Part shown: in pieces, positions 1-13,823 of the stretch
How the letters are laid out: every line of letters starts with the position of its first letter
How positions within the stretch are numbered: position 1 is the stretch's first letter
Source: Cichorium intybus
Taxonomy: Eukaryota > Streptophyta > Magnoliopsida > Asterales > Asteraceae
DNA: 64,000 nucleotides
NCBI GenBank assembly: GCA_023525715.1
Contig: JAKNSD010000059.1
Span: 501,380-565,379 of the forward strand
Direction of reading: 5' to 3'
Notes under the pieces: generated by a model
Databases searched by the model: none
Seen by the model: only the letters and a program-made list of their open reading frames with translations
Told to the model about the DNA's origin: nothing
Translations under genes and position numbers: made by a program

Positions 1-715
1 CAAACACTCAAGAAAAGCAATATGGAGAGTGATTGACAAAGTAAGGAGCATACAACTGATTGAAATCGGTTAGTGCTCTAATTGCAGGAAACCGAGACAC
101 GGAGAAAAAAAGGATATTTTCATGAACCAGTGTCATGTTCTTCAATTTGATACTTCATAAACAAAGAAGATGACCGTTCAAATTCACAACGAACACATCT
201 AACATAAAACAAATTTCCATAACGTTTATTTCCATAATCCTAGAATTTGAAATTGATCAAGTTATGATTTGTAATTAACAATTTAAATCAAACAAAATTC
301 TGCCATCAAATTTGACCAACAACTCACAGTAAAAAGAAACTAGAAGCAACAAATCATGAGGGAGAAGAAGCTTACCCTTGTGGTCATCGACGAAGAGAGA
401 ACCGACGCCAGAAAGAGAAGAAACGACCGGCGATGAGAACCGTTGCCGCGTGTGTGCGTTCGTCGGAGGAAGAGAAGACCGGCGATGAGGGCAAAATCGG
501 ACCGGAGAGAAGAGACCACCGGCGCGAGAAGAGACCGCCGGCTGTGTGCATTCGTCGGAGGAAGGAAGAGATGACCGGCAGTGAAGCACCGGAGGGGGAG
601 GCGAGAATCGGGAACGGGAGGCGCAGGCGAGTTTTTTTGGTGGAAGAAATAAGCGTGAATTTCTTTTAGGGCATAGGTGTGTTTTCCTGGAAGAGGTTAA
701 AAGTGGCATGTATTT
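1..715. other. Gene-poor segment with degenerate CG-rich repeat
   Basis: No gene is recognised. Positions 1-360 are AT-rich and featureless. Positions 360-660 are unusually GC-rich for this window and contain two diverged copies, about 110 bp apart, of a block reading GTGTGYGTTCGTCGGAGGAAG followed by GACCGGC. Reading frames cross this block on both strands (275-718 minus, 433-669 plus), but their composition (Arg/Glu- or Ser/Pro-rich) follows the repeat and not a protein family. It could be an old untranslated region or transposon-borne sequence. Confidence 0.4.
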
Positions 716-838
716 CACTTCTAGAAAAAGAGGACATGCAGACCTTTTAAGGTCTGCGGGCTGCGAAAAAACAAACCGTCTGCTAAATAAAAACGTTTGC
801 GCGCGTCTGCGAACCTACAGACAAAGAGTTTAGAAGTG
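716..838. repeat. Small inverted-repeat element (MITE-like)
   Basis: The segment begins CACTTCTAGAAAAAG and ends with the complement of CACTTCTAAACTC, so its two ends form an 8-bp inverted repeat. The inside contains a second short palindrome, GCAGACCTTTTAAGGTCTGC. It is compact like a MITE. No clear target-site duplication was found, so the family is undecided. Confidence 0.4.
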
Positions 839-849
839 CTTTTCACAAA

Positions 850-2016
850 AAATAATTAGCCCCTTAGACTTTCAAATTTGAAAGCATGTTTTGAACTACT
901 TATTCTCACATAACATAGTTGGAAACTCTGAAAGTTTCAAATCATACCCTCTCTGTCCTACAATTTCGAGATATTTTATGTTGACAAGGTCTTCGTATTT
1001 GCTTCAAAACACGGGCCACCAACTTCGGAATAGGATGTTTCTATCCTTGATGCAACAAAGTCCTCGAGGGGAGACTTAAAGTATGATGTACGATGAGTTA
1101 TTCATTTTTTTTTCAATTACAACCTAACACCAATTGGCATCTTATCGCATTTGAGATTTTATATGCAAAATGTTGTTCCTCATGTAGAACTTTCTTGCTA
1201 CTTTTACTGCATTTCCCGTACCAAATAATGGTTTACGTTTTCCCAACAAAGTGGTTTTTTTGGTGTTTACTCTTTTGTGAAAGATTGGAGAATCGATTCT
1301 TCTAGGTTCGTATGCAATATGCGGGGTTGACTGCATAGCTGCTCATCAGCTTACCTTAAATGATATTCTAAAACATTATCTAATTGTTGTTTGTATGAGT
1401 CCTTTGTTGAGATTACATGGCGATGTTACGAGATTCTTTGTGGAGAATGATATAAAGTTTTTTTTTTACTTTTCCTCCATACTTCTGGTTTATTAACTTA
1501 TTTTTTCTTAGTGCAATGCATAAGGTTATATTGTATTTTCTAGACGTTTTAGATCGTCGTTTTAATGGTAAGTTGCAGTGGTTTGGGAACGATGTTGTTG
1601 ATGTGGAAGAGGGGGCCAAGATGTACCCGTTATTACTGAAACAACATTTCCTTCTGTGATACATCTAGATTCGTTTGTTTCAAGTGGCCAAAACCTATGT
1701 CATCGTAGTTCGACTGATGGTGAAGAGGTTAGTTCTTTTCATATTCATATTTCCCCTAAGGAGACGGAAACATTTTTGTTCCTTGATTCCTCCTGTAATT
1801 TCATCTAATGATCAAACCCTAACATTTTTTTGGATGACTCGTTCGTTCCTCCTTTGTCTGGTGGGGTGATTCCTAATGGAATACTTGTTAATTAAAAACA
1901 TAAAATAACAAACACATTGGCATTTGAAACCATACAAATGAGACATATTCCACGTAGGATCACAGATCCATGTACATTTTGCAATAAAACTAAGAGGAGA
2001 AAAGTTGAAACAAATA
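850..2016. other. Unassigned segment, no recognisable gene
   Basis: Several short open frames occur on both strands, none with a recognisable domain. Plus-strand sequence near 1620-1890 reads open over short stretches interrupted by stops and could be a relic of a coding sequence. I cannot assign it to a family. Confidence 0.3.
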
Positions 2017-2033
2017 ATATATGTCCTTACCAA

Positions 2034-2153
2034 TGGCCTCTGGGTCAAGTGGTAAAGGCGTCGCTCTCCCTCTTTGAGGTTGAGGGTTCAAGTCTCGTTA
2101 GACATAGGTGGATGCAGGAGTAGACTAGGAGTAGGAGTAGGATAGATTTGCCA

Positions 2154-2240
<87 letters not shown>
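2034..2240 (+). mobile_element. tRNA-derived SINE with (TA)n tail
   Basis: The 5' part looks like an RNA polymerase III promoter. An A-box-like stretch (GGGTCAAGTGGTAAAGGC, about 2041-2058) is followed about 30 bp later by a B-box-like GGTTCAAGTCTC (about 2085-2096), as in plant SINEs derived from tRNA. The body runs into a (TA)n array. The sequence ATATATGTCCTTACCAA before it (2017-2033) recurs after it as ATATATGTCCTTGCAAA (2241-2257), 15 of 17 identical, which I read as the target-site duplication made by LINE-type integration. A true tRNA gene is ruled out because no cloverleaf can be folded around the boxes. The (TA)n tail in place of poly(A) is unusual and may be later microsatellite expansion. 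Confidence 0.65.

Positions 2241-2246
<6 letters not shown>
2159..2246. repeat. (TA)n microsatellite, about 44 units
   Basis: Pure AT dinucleotide array at the 3' end of the SINE. Runs of Ile-Tyr in any reading frame across it are artefacts. Confidence 0.98.
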
Positions 2247-2251
<5 letters not shown>

Positions 2252-2257
2252 TGCAAA

Positions 2258-3030
2258 CTTTGATTTTGATTTTCTTCTTGGGTTGATCAGATGAGCCAGA
2301 ACCCAAACCAAAGTTCCTCTAATGTAGTAGCACTCAAGACTATGATCCTTGCAATGCTTGACAACTCTACCACCTTGTATCCAAGTCGTGAACACAAACC
2401 CTAGCAAACTAGGTTTGTAGGGTTTGGTCGTGAAGGTTTCTTTAGTTGAGAGGGGCAGAAGGAGAGAGAATGAGGGAACCTTATGTGAGAAGATGGATAA
2501 AGACCTTATTGGTCGTCAACCCCTTGTGTCTACAGCTAGGGCTGTAAATACCCTTATCTAGTCTTTATCTTTGAGTAGATAAGGGTTATCTTTATCCAAT
2601 ATTTGAAATTCAAGTATTTTTCTATTAAACCCTTGAGTTTTATTAGTTTCTTATTAGCTTACCAGAAGATGATAAGTTAATAAACTAGTCCTCATCTTTT
2701 CCCTTTTGTCATTTTATGCTCAAATCATATATTGCGAGTAACCCAAAAAGACCATGTTATTTATAATAATATCACCAACTTGTTGTTACCATGAGCATAT
2801 AAACAGGAGCAAAACTCAGCGCCTGAAATATTTCAAGTGGTTGTTGCTGGAAATTTTGTCCAAATTCAACATAGCCTTCTTAGTATTTAGATTTTGTTAT
2901 TTAGCCTTTTATTTATAATTTTATATTGTATATCAAATTTGGGATTTTTTTATATATTGTGATTTTGTTAATTGTTACTTAATTACACGTTTTTTTAATC
3001 AACTCGAATAATACACGGGTCTCACAAATA

Positions 3031-3031
<1 letters not shown>
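2258..3031. other. Unassigned AT-rich segment
   Basis: No gene seen. Positions 2540-2590 can form a hairpin from AATACCCTTATCT and its near complement AGATAAGGGTTAT. Confidence 0.4.
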
Positions 3032-3071
<40 letters not shown>

Positions 3072-3114
3072 CATACATACATACATACATACACACATAC
3101 ATACATACACACAC
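3032..3114. repeat. Compound (TA)n/(CATA)n microsatellite
   Basis: A TA array of about 36 bp grades into CATA/CACA tetranucleotide units. Confidence 0.97.
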
Positions 3115-3589
3115 GTGGATACGCATATATGGATTTTTATGAATGATTTTGAAGTTTCGGGAGAATCTTTCAACTAAATTGACAAAATGAAAACTGATAA
3201 ACTGAAGAAAAAACATATAAGTCAAGGTATTAACAAATAAAAATACTATATAACTTTGTTGTATTTTTTTGTTTATAGTATATTTTATGGTTTTATCAAA
3301 TAAAACGGTTGTATGTTATTATTTGGTTGGTTTTAATAATATGTTTTTGTTCATGGTTCACGTTCAAATATTATAATATACATATATCCATTAATGCATT
3401 TTAGTTAAGTACAAATATGAACATGTTTATATGCAACTTAGTTTTTTTTTTCGAAAATCTGATGTTTTATTTTTTAATTTGAATCACGTAAAAGATATTG
3501 AATTGAACCATTGAATTTTTCCAATGTTTGTGAAAAATCATGATATTTTTGTATTATATTACAGTGAAATCTGACGTTATTATATGCTT

Positions 3590-3651
<62 letters not shown>

Positions 3652-3928
3652 GTAAATATGTAATAATTAATTCTTAATAGTAATACGAAACGACCAAGGT
3701 GCTATTTTCATCAGAAATTGTATATCATATAGTTTTATTAACAATAATTAGAGAAAAATGACGATGTAACATGACGATGTAACAGACAAGGGCGTTTTCT
3801 TTTACTAAAATCACATCATTACATCGTGGCATCGTGCATGTTAATAGTCTCAATTTGCATGCTGGGCCATATTTGTTTTTGCTTCCGAAATTGTTTAGTG
3901 GATTTGAAGTTCGGGCCTTCTTGCTTAA
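3115..3928. other. AT-rich intergenic segment with (ATA)n/(TTA)n palindrome
   Basis: No gene. Positions 3589-3651 hold an (ATA)n run that flips into (TTA)n, giving a perfect trinucleotide palindrome able to form a hairpin or cruciform. Confidence 0.6.
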
Positions 3929-4170
3929 TTTTATTATGAGTAAATTACATTTTTGGTCCCTGTGGTTTACCCCAGTTTTCACTCTAAATCCAATTTTTTA
4001 AATTTCACGCTGATGGTCCCTATGGTGGCCAAAATCTTGCATTTTGGTCCATTGACCTGGTAAAAAGACTAAAATGTCATTTTTAATTTCGTTTTATTTT
4101 TTTTAATGTATTATTTATTAAATCAATTTAAAAAATAAAACAAACCCCACCCCACCCCACCCACTATCCT

Positions 4171-4173
<3 letters not shown>

Positions 4174-4236
<63 letters not shown>
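4174..4236. repeat. (CT)n microsatellite
   Basis: Dinucleotide CT array just inside the left inverted repeat. The same position in the related element at 21433 also carries a CT array. Confidence 0.97.
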
Positions 4237-4237
<1 letters not shown>

Positions 4238-4412
4238 GAATGATGTAGAGATGGCACAATAAGAAAACCCAAGCGCTCTCTCAGAATTGCCACTAAATTC
4301 GGTAGTTAATTCAAACAGAGATTTGACACCACCAGCAAACACATCATTAATTTTTTCACTCGATTTTGAAGTCCCTCAGCAACTTATCCATTACATCAAT
4401 AGTTTTTGAGTT

Positions 4413-4475
4413 ATGTTTAATGCACACCATATGTTCGATGAAATGCCTAAACGAGAATTTGTTTCTTCTACAGTC
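4413..4475 (+). pseudogene. Possible PPR-repeat fragment (captured)
   Basis: About 20 codons read with the pattern A-x-x-M-F-D-E-M-P-K-R-E-x-V-S. This resembles the DArkvFDEMPkRdvVSW signature of P/PLS-type pentatricopeptide repeats in plant organelle RNA-binding proteins. No neighbouring repeat is readable, so this may be a small captured scrap or chance. It lies inside the non-autonomous MULE-like element. Confidence 0.3.
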
Positions 4476-5250
4476 ACGGTTTATGTCACTTTATACAATT
4501 TAGTATGGTGTTATATAATTTATTGCATTGTGTTCAGATACAAACGTTCTCATATGTTCTTTGATTGCATTTAGTTCTTGCTCTTGGTGTTTTACTGAAT
4601 CAACGATAATCTTGTGAGGAACTTCAAGATGTTGCGCTAAAAGCGTCTAAAAGTTTTCTATCATATTTCTACATTGATAAAACCTGCAAACTTTGAAGCA
4701 ACATCATTGAAGAACATATGATTTTGCAATATTATCTAACGTACTCATGTGCGTTTTTTGTTTCTCCATTGATAATACATGTCTGGTTGTTCATATTACA
4801 AGTGCATTTGGTCAATCATGGGTTTTCTTGATGTTGTTATTCCTTCAGATTTTCTGACGCACATATTTATTCGCATAAATTTTGCTCCAATTGCCGTTGC
4901 ACATGCTGGAAACGGAAAAGAAAGCCCACCTCATACCCGTTGGTTTTTGTGTGGGCAGTGGGTTCGAACACAAGAGAGACAGAGAGGAATGTTTTGTGAG
5001 AGAGAAAGAAGGGGGTAGGGTGGGGGTGGGGTGCATTTTCTTTTTTTATTAAGAAATTAAATAATAAATAATTGAAAAATAAATTAAAATGGCATTTTAG
5101 TCTTTTTATCTAGCCAATGGATCACCACTGTAAACTTTATGCAACCTTAAGGACCTTCAGCGTGAAATTTGGAAAATTGGACTTAGAATGATAACTAGGT
5201 AAACCAAGGGACCAAAAGTTTAATTTACTCTTTTATTCTTAAATGAGAAG

Positions 5251-6744
<1,494 letters not shown>

Positions 6745-7591
6745 AAACGACAAAAATGGTCCCTGTCGTTTGGTATTTTTGTGGTTTGGTCCAAACCTTT
6801 GCATTTTTGTATGGATCGTCCTTTTTGCAAGGTGTCGTTGTGGAAATGGTCATTCTACTTAACCGGCGTTACTTTAAGTTTGTTAAACCCATCACGTGCT
6901 TCGCACATGAGGGCCTAAATGTCAATCTACTTTGGTGACCATTCTTGCAAAACGTGTGTTATAAATATAAAGTCCTTTTGCGAATCATCCCCAACATCTC
7001 TTTGCAACGAATCCTTCGAGACAAAATTGGAATACAATTTCTTGGGCAAAATACGATCAATATGGTGCTTTGTTTTTGTGGAAAAATTACAGTCATTAAA
7101 ACTTCTTGGACAGCGACGAGCCCACGAAGATGATTTTTATGCTTGCCCTCAAAAAGTAAACTCATACATTTTGCAGCCAATTAGCGATGGTATCTTGATC
7201 TAACTACCTTCTTTGTTTCCATTTTAAAGATTCACTTTGTGGGTTTATCGACTGGGTGGATCCTCCCATGTGTGCACGGGCGAAAGTCATAATACCTGGA
7301 CCCTCAAGAAACATCAATAAGCTACAAGAATCGTGTCTGGGATTAGAGAATGAGGTTGTCATGCTGAAGATGTTGTTGTTGTCTAGTTGGGCTCTTTTTC
7401 TTGTGCTTTTTATATGGTTTGTTTAGGGATTAGGGCAAGTAGTTGGTGGAAGATGCTATCAAGTCATCTTTGGTCTGTTTAAGTGGTTTTTGGGTAGTTT
7501 AACCTATTTTGTAAAAACTAGTTGTTTGTAACTTGCAATCGAAATGGTTATGTTAGTTTGGCCTCTTTTATAAATAGCAACAAAAAACAAC

Positions 7592-7800
7592 CATTAAGTA
7601 GTCATTTCGGAACCAATACATGTATTAAGTCAAAAGTTAAAACAACAATGTCATTTTGGAACTAACTCAGCCATTAAGTCAAAAGTTAAAACATCCCAAT
7701 GTTATTTTGGAACCAATACAACCGTTAAGTCAAAAGTTAAAACAATAATGTCATTTTGGAACCAAATTAGCCATTAAGTCAAAAGTTAAAACAACAATAA
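7592..7800. repeat. Tandem repeat, about 57-bp period, four copies
   Basis: Each unit contains a GTCATTTTGGAACCAA-like core followed by ATTAAGTCAAAAGTTAAAAC. It lies between the transposase relic and the left inverted repeat of the MULE. The copies are adjacent with no unique spacers, so this is not a CRISPR-like array. Confidence 0.8.
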
Positions 7801-8201
7801 CTCAAATGAACTTATAACTACAAAATACACAACAACATTTAACCAAACATTTGAAGAAACAAAGTATAACTTCCTTAACATTAATCAAAGTTCAGAAAAG
7901 ACTACCATGACACAAACAAATTTCAGAAAATACTATCATGATAACCAAACACAAACAATTTTCACTAAAGACACAAACAAAGTTCACAAAAGACAACCAA
8001 ACACAAAAAAAGTTCAACCACCACCAACTTTGATTGCAACTATCATCTACCACCTTGCCCTTTGAAGGTCCTAGAGTTGTGGCCCTTGTTTTTGCATTTT
8101 TCACATGTGACACTGAAAAATTTCCTTGTAAGTTTATGAACTCCATCTGGACCAACACTCGAACCTTCTTCCTGACTAATAGATTGACTAACCTTCTGGC
8201 T

Positions 8202-11200
8202 TTATCTTCTCAGTTTCTTTTGATATCCTCTTTGACTTTGACTTAAACTTTCATCCTCACTTTGCATTCTCTTTTTCTTAGGACAACCTGGTTGGTTATG
8301 ATGTGGGGGAGGAAGTAGCTTAGTTAGACATAAACTTTTAGGCGACATCATCCTCCCTTTTATGATCTCCACCTTGTATGAATAAAATATCTTCCACGTG
8401 TCTAGCCAATAAACCTTATGCACCCACCTGTAAATATCTCCAACATCCTCTGAATTTGCAGTCATTTCATTAAGGGTTGCAATGGCATGTTTACAAGGGG
8501 ATGACAACTAATTTCCACTTTCTACAAGTACATGTTTGATTCCTAAAATCCACTACATGTTGACCTTTCCATGCCCCTATTACTTGGTATTTTTCACCCC
8601 CATTACACCTAGAAATATATTTTGAAGCTTGACTTTTGCTTCCCTCCAATATGCTAGTTGTTATAGGTGTTAGAGGTCCACTTGCCTTTTCCATTACCTT
8701 AATAACATTACAAATTCTTTTCATCAAGTATTGCCTAATATATTCCAAACATCCTACAATAGGATTGTCTCTCCCCTTAGATAATTTGCTGTTAAAAACC
8801 TCACACAAATTGTTCAACAATATATCAGATACTGCTCTTCCCGTTGATAATAATAACACAATAATATTAGTACAAAATCAATTCTTAATTTTAAGTGCAT
8901 AATTATCATAAAAACTAAGTACATGTGAAGTGACTTCTTGCCCAATGTTTAGGTTATATCTTCCTTAGCCATTAACATGCCTTACTATCATAAAAACTAA
9001 ACTCACTCATGTAATGTTCAAACTCAGGTATTGTTGTAGCAGTAGCACATTTCCACAGATGTACTCACCCAATTTCCAAGTCTTCCTCATGTTTTCATAT
9101 ACGTGTCCAAGACAGTACCTGTGTTTAGCAGTTGGGAACTTCTCTGCATTTTCTGTCTTAGCAATGGCATACATTAAGGGTAAATGGCGTTTTTGGAGTC
9201 CTGACCTACAGCTGTAAGAACTTGTCCAGGGAATGGTCCTTTCATAAAGGCACCATCGAAACCCAAAGAATCTCTAAGCCCAACCTTAAAACCCTTTTTC
9301 AGATGACTCAATCATATAAAGATTCTTTTAAGCATTCTGGTTGGATTAAAGAGTTAGGTTCACTATAGACTTCAATCTTGACCGTTGTGTCAGGATTTGT
9401 TGCTTGCACTTCAATCTTGAATTTGTTCTTGTAATGCTAGAAGGAGAACCTCTGGATTCGATTCAACTTGGTCCATGATTTGTTTAGATAAAAGTTAGCG
9501 GTACAAACCCTAAGCTTTCTGCTTTGCAAACAAGCGTGGTTGGAATTTAAAGTCCTCACAAACCAGTCAGATGTTGTGTATGACCTTGAAGCATGAAGAG
9601 CCCACGTGCATTTAAGTTGATTTGAATTTACCCCTTTACCCTTGCCTTTACTTGAGTCAACAACCCTACTTGAACCAACTACCCCACTAGCATTCATGAC
9701 AGGGACAAGACCTCTACACAATGCACAAAGTCTAAATTTGTCATTTTTTAAGTACAGATTCCTTCTAGTTTGTAGTACATGAGTATTGATTCTTTCTTTC
9801 AACTCATCGTTGGTTTTACACTTTTGCCCAACATAAAAGCTAGCCTTTTGAACACTACAAAGACTGCATCTTTTTCCTTAGAAAAATTCTTAAGAACATA
9901 TCGTCTTTTTCTGTCTTCATCAGACTGATCATCTAAAGAATCCCAAGTATCATTGTCTATTACCTCTACGTTAGCTTATCCAACGCCAATATACATAAGC
10001 TCATTTATTCCCACCGAACCAACATTTGTTTTAAGAATTACTCAAAAATCTCTCATGTCAACTTTCAGTTCTGGTACATTATTGTCCTCATCAACTAGTT
10101 CTTCATCATCTTAATCTAATTCTTTGCTAATGTCTTCTTCTCTTTGATGGCCGTTGTCAAGTTCTTCATTGTCTTCTTCTAATTGATCCCCAAACTCAAC
10201 TTCTTCATTGTTGTTGTTCTTCATATTGATCTCCATAGAAGGGATCAAAATAGTCAAATTGCATCTTCTGAAACATGATACCTCTGCCCCAAATTAGCAT
10301 TGTCACCAATTGTATGTTCATTTATAACATCAATATTAGGCATATCACCAACTTCATTCACATTTTAATCTTTAACAATAACACCTTCATCCATAGTTTC
10401 ATTCTCTTCAACCACAACTTCATCCACATTTGAGTTCTTAGGAAGTAAACCTCCATCCATACTTGCATTCTCTTTAATAAAATTTGTATGTTCAATTACA
10501 ACTTCTTCCACAGTTGCATTCTTACCAGATTGATCATCAGCCACATCATCCAAGTCAACCAAAAGAAGCATCTTGCTACAAGAACTTTCACATATTCTTG
10601 ATTTTCCCCTTCTGTCTCTTCTATACTCTAGTGAAACTGTTTGAGGGATACCTCCGTAGAGTATTGTTGACATATATTCTCCTAATTGTTCATGATCATC
10701 ACCGCCATTTCTAACAGGCCTTTTAGTTGTTGGTGGTAATGAAGGTACGCTTCCTACATTTGGAAAATCCTCATCATGAAGTTCTTCAATTATAACATTT
10801 TGCTTCCCTTTGGGATATATGAAATAGGTTAACAAATTCGTTTCCCATGTTCAATATATACATCAATCACCTTGTTATCTCCAATATATTGAGCCAAATT
10901 CAATACATCATCGTCATTACCCAAAGCTCGAAGACCAAAATCTAAACCTTCATGTGGAATCCTAAAATGGTAATATATAACAGGAGGCACAGAGTAACCA
11001 AATTCTATCATCATTGCCTCTAGTTCATGGATTGAGAACTCATCAATATCCACTAAATCGATATATCGAACTTCGCCTTCAATGTACCTTGTGCTTGGAG
11101 GTTTAGTGAACTTCCCACCATGATGTAGCTCAATGGTAAAATTGTTGGTACACTCTCTGCAAAAAACAAAAACATCTCTTAGAAGCTTGCATTGCAACCC

Positions 11201-11218
11201 AAATATTCTGATCATCAA
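8202..11218 (-). pseudogene. MuDR-family transposase, decayed
   Basis: Read from right to left. 11218-10829 encodes an N-terminal PB1-like MuDR domain with an HHGGKF-KPP segment. 10835-10365 is a shifted acidic linker. 9802-9437 carries the MuDR plant-transposase DNA-binding part, with a CTWALHAS segment. About 9300-9050 covers the MULE catalytic domain. 8859-8491 leads to a SWIM zinc finger (CTCRKW, then PCKHA at the start of the next piece). 8507-8202 ends with a Pro-Lys-Lys-Lys basic tail. In the catalytic domain the first acidic block (LGFDGAFMKG) is followed almost at once by AKHRYCLGHVYENM. In the family about 50 residues with the second catalytic Asp lie between these, so the core is internally deleted. 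Several frameshifts and stops confirm loss of function. Excision and reintegration of MULEs would have been its original role, in the nucleus. Confidence 0.85.
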
Positions 11219-11700
11219 GAAAAATTAGAAAATTTTTTCAAGCAGATAAGCAGAGGAACTTACCATATATGCTTGAGGTGTCGATATATGTTTAGTTTTT
11301 TGGTTTAATCGACCACATTACGAGCACGATATCTAAAAACAATTAACGTATATCGTAATTCTGATTAGGGTTTTCACGTCGTACGCCTCTGAACGATGAA
11401 GGTAGAAGATGAAGCGAGCAACTGAAATTTGGGGATTAGAAATACGAATTTATGTGATTATGGTACTTAATATTGGCGCTAAGAAAGGTTTTCCAAGAAT
11501 GTTCCCCAAAGCAGATTGACAATTATGCTATCGTGTGCAAAGAACGTGATGAATTTAACAGACTTAAAGTAACGCCTGTTAAGTAGAATGATCATTTCCA
11601 CAACAAAACCTTGCAAAAAGGACTATCCATACAAAAATGCAAAGGTTTAGACCAAAACCACAAAACACCAAACCACAGGGACCATTTTTGCATTTTTGTT

Positions 11701-12325
11701 TCTCTCTCTCTCTCTATGTATATATATTTACAAACATTTGATGCATATAAAATTTAAGATCTCACTCTTAAACAAAGAGAACAAATCTAAAACATTTTTT
11801 ATGTTATATGAATCTTGACCATCTGATTTATATATCTTAAAAAATAAAAATATATTGACAATTGATTTTACTTTAAATGGATCTTAGACCATTAAATTGA
11901 TGACCTGCTAATACCGTGGATCAAATGTTAAATGTGAACAAACGGATAACTTTGATGATGTAATATATATAAAATGGGAAAATCTCACAAAAACCCAAGC
12001 TATTTTCATCGTATGCCTGAAAAAGCCACTATATTTTTTTGTACACTAAAACCCTTATATTTTCGAAACTGCCTAATTTATTCCTAGTACTCAGTCACCC
12101 CAGGTAACCGGTTTCATACAACTTATGTTGACTAGAATATGTGTCATGTGACTTATTAGGAACTAATCGAGCACAACTAGGTTAAATTCGAATTGCATTA
12201 ACAACTATATAAATTAAAATATATTTTTTGATGATATTTTTTATAAATGAATTAAATAATATTTTTTATACATTTTTAAACTTTGTCACATTTTTAAATC
12301 ATTATCCGTTACTTTCGACCCATAT
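11701..12325. other. AT-rich segment, possible lone TIR remnant
   Basis: No gene. From about 11972 to 12180 the sequence (GGGAAAATCTCACAAAAACC...) looks like one arm of an inverted-repeat element, but no partner arm was found in the window. Confidence 0.3.
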
Positions 12326-12783
12326 TTAGAGCATGTTTGGTTGTGTGTTTTAAAAGAGATTATTGGCTTTTCAGCTTTTTAAAAAGCTGATAAACTAAAG
12401 GGTTATTGTCATAATGGTCCAATAAAGTTCTATAGAAAATTTTAAAAGGTCCTTCAATTATATTTTGTTATTTCTAGACCCCTAAACTCACTAAAAACAT
12501 GTTATTTAGATCCTTTTTTGAAGGGTGAATGGTTCAGCCGGTTGCAATGTGCTGATGTGGATTAAAAATAAATAAAAAACATTTTATAATTAACTCAGTG
12601 TGTATATCCTTATAATAAACAAACGGTCGTAGCTTCTATTAATTAGGTCACACACTTTCAAGTTCATTTCTTCCTTTTCTCTCATAATTTCTTGGTAATG
12701 CATATGCCATTCAACTATGCGAACTCTTATTGTGATGCTCTCGATACTCAAATTCCAACCACAATGACTCATAAAACCGTCTA

Positions 12784-13376
12784 TTGAATAATGAGTGGCG
12801 GCGGATGCTGATTATAACCAGGAGAAAGCAACGAGTAAGGTGATAATGGAGACAATAGATTCATGTAACCAGAGGGTGATGGCAGAAGGAACTGAGAAGT
12901 AGGTGATGACAGATTAACAGGGTGGTTTGTTCTTGAAGATGAAAGAAGTGGTGGCGGTGGTGGTGGTCTGGTCATTCTTGGAAGTCATGGGCGGCGGCAC
13001 CATGGTCTGCGATGATGGTTGACCATATTGTACTGCAGGTCTTGGCGGGAGAACACGCACTTGGGGCCTGTACATTTATAGGAGCTAATCCCGGTGGACG
13101 GATTCTTTGTAATTGGATACCGGCGGTGTTTGTTGAGTTTTGTGGAGATCTCGAAGGTGGTTCTTGGTGGTGGGAAGGCGAACCGGTCAGCCGTTGAACA
13201 GTATCTCAAAAATCATTCTTGTTGATGTTGTAGACCTGAGGGTATGGATGTTGCCTGGTCGGATTAGTCAAATCCGGCGGGTACGGTGGTTGACTAGCCG
13301 GATTACCGAAATACGGTTGGTGTGGTGGACTTTTTCTGATATTTTTCCTGATCTTGTTCACACCCAGACGCTCTTC
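12784..13376 (-). pseudogene. HAIKU1 (IKU1/VQ14)-like VQ-motif protein, captured copy
   Basis: The minus strand reads an N-terminal LGVNKI-x-KNIRKSPPHQP segment from 13376. It then reads a Pro/Tyr-rich linker, YNINKNDF and the VQ core DTVQRLTGSPS near 13185-13205, then LQRIRPP. A later frame has the Ser/Pro-rich C-terminus with LPSPSGYMNLLSP. This order is that of IKU1 (VQ14), a nuclear cofactor that in Arabidopsis binds WRKY10/MINI3 and influences endosperm growth and seed size. The copy is broken. A TGA at 13208-13206 replaces the Arg codon just before the VQ core, and at least two frameshifts separate the middle from the C-terminus. No introns are visible, as expected for an intronless VQ gene. 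It lies wholly inside the Pack-MULE, so I infer transduplication of a host gene. A functional parental copy should exist elsewhere. Confidence 0.8.
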
Positions 13377-13514
13377 ATGTCTATTACCGAATTCCGTTCA
13401 CTTTCTGAATGATGCTCATTTTCTAAACCTGTGTTCACATGTTAAGAACATACCAAATCACACAACCAGACACACCTTGGCCCTTTGAGTGATATCCAAG
13501 TGTAATCAAATTAT

Positions 13515-13823
13515 GTGGCATCAATGGCAGAAATCCATCCGAAGAGGATCAAACTGATGGTGAAAAGAAGTATTCACACAACCAAAAAGAATAGTGACTT
13601 CGAAGATCCCAGCGTGAGTAACAGAAATTCAGTCGATAAGACCTTATATGGGTTTCGATCTTATGGCCAAAATAGTTCATTTCTGGTTCGGTCTAAAAAA
13701 AATCCCCAAACACAGATGCCTTCATCTCAACAAACAACGGCGCTGATGATAGCATCAGTGACGTACAACAAAGAATCTGACCTAACACCGCGGATGACAA
13801 CGAAGCAAACACCGTCTGGCTAA
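13515..13823 (+). other. Open frame of unknown nature inside the Pack-MULE
   Basis: A 102-codon open frame on the plus strand, rich in Ser, Thr and Lys, with no recognised domain. It overlaps no known family and may be captured flanking or untranslated sequence. It is kept as an unassigned open frame and not as a confident gene. Confidence 0.2.

Larger units (their letters stand above)
3938..5230. mobile_element. Non-autonomous MULE-like element, GAGTAAATTA family
   Basis: Terminal inverted repeats of roughly 200 bp. The left end starts GAGTAAATTACATTTTTGG; the complement of the right end starts GAGTAAATTAAACTTTTGG and stays alignable through a (CCCCAC)n block on both sides. The flanks TTTTATTAT (3929-3937) and TTTTATTCT (5231-5239) match at 8 of 9 positions, fitting the 9-bp target duplication of Mutator-like elements. 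There is no transposase. The interior holds a (CT)n tract and about 600 bp of non-repetitive sequence that may be captured host DNA. Related elements lie at 21433-23038, 32847-34391 and 55919-56867. Confidence 0.8.
6749..11692 (-). mobile_element. MULE with MuDR-type transposase relic
   Basis: Left sequence from about 6749 (CAAAAATGGTCCCTGT...) is the inverted copy of sequence ending about 11692. Identity continues over about 170 bp, including the shared block TTTGCATTTTTGTATGGAT and a block around CGTTACTTTAAG. This is a long-TIR Mutator-like element of about 4.9 kb. The exact outer ends are uncertain because the left flank is (TA)n and the right flank is (TC)n, so no target duplication can be read. 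It contains a decayed transposase on the minus strand and tandem repeats near the transposase 3' side. Confidence 0.8.

Noticed and set aside
275..718. 147-codon open frame on the minus strand
   Set aside because: It overlaps a degenerate GC-rich repeat and a low-complexity Ser/Pro/Arg composition, with no domain and an equally open opposite frame.
2040..2100. A tRNA gene
   Set aside because: Pol III boxes are present, but no acceptor or anticodon stem can be formed and a target duplication marks it as a SINE.
7592..7800. Regularly spaced repeats that could suggest a CRISPR-like array
   Set aside because: The units are contiguous and the intervening sequence is itself repeated; the DNA is nuclear plant DNA inside a MULE.
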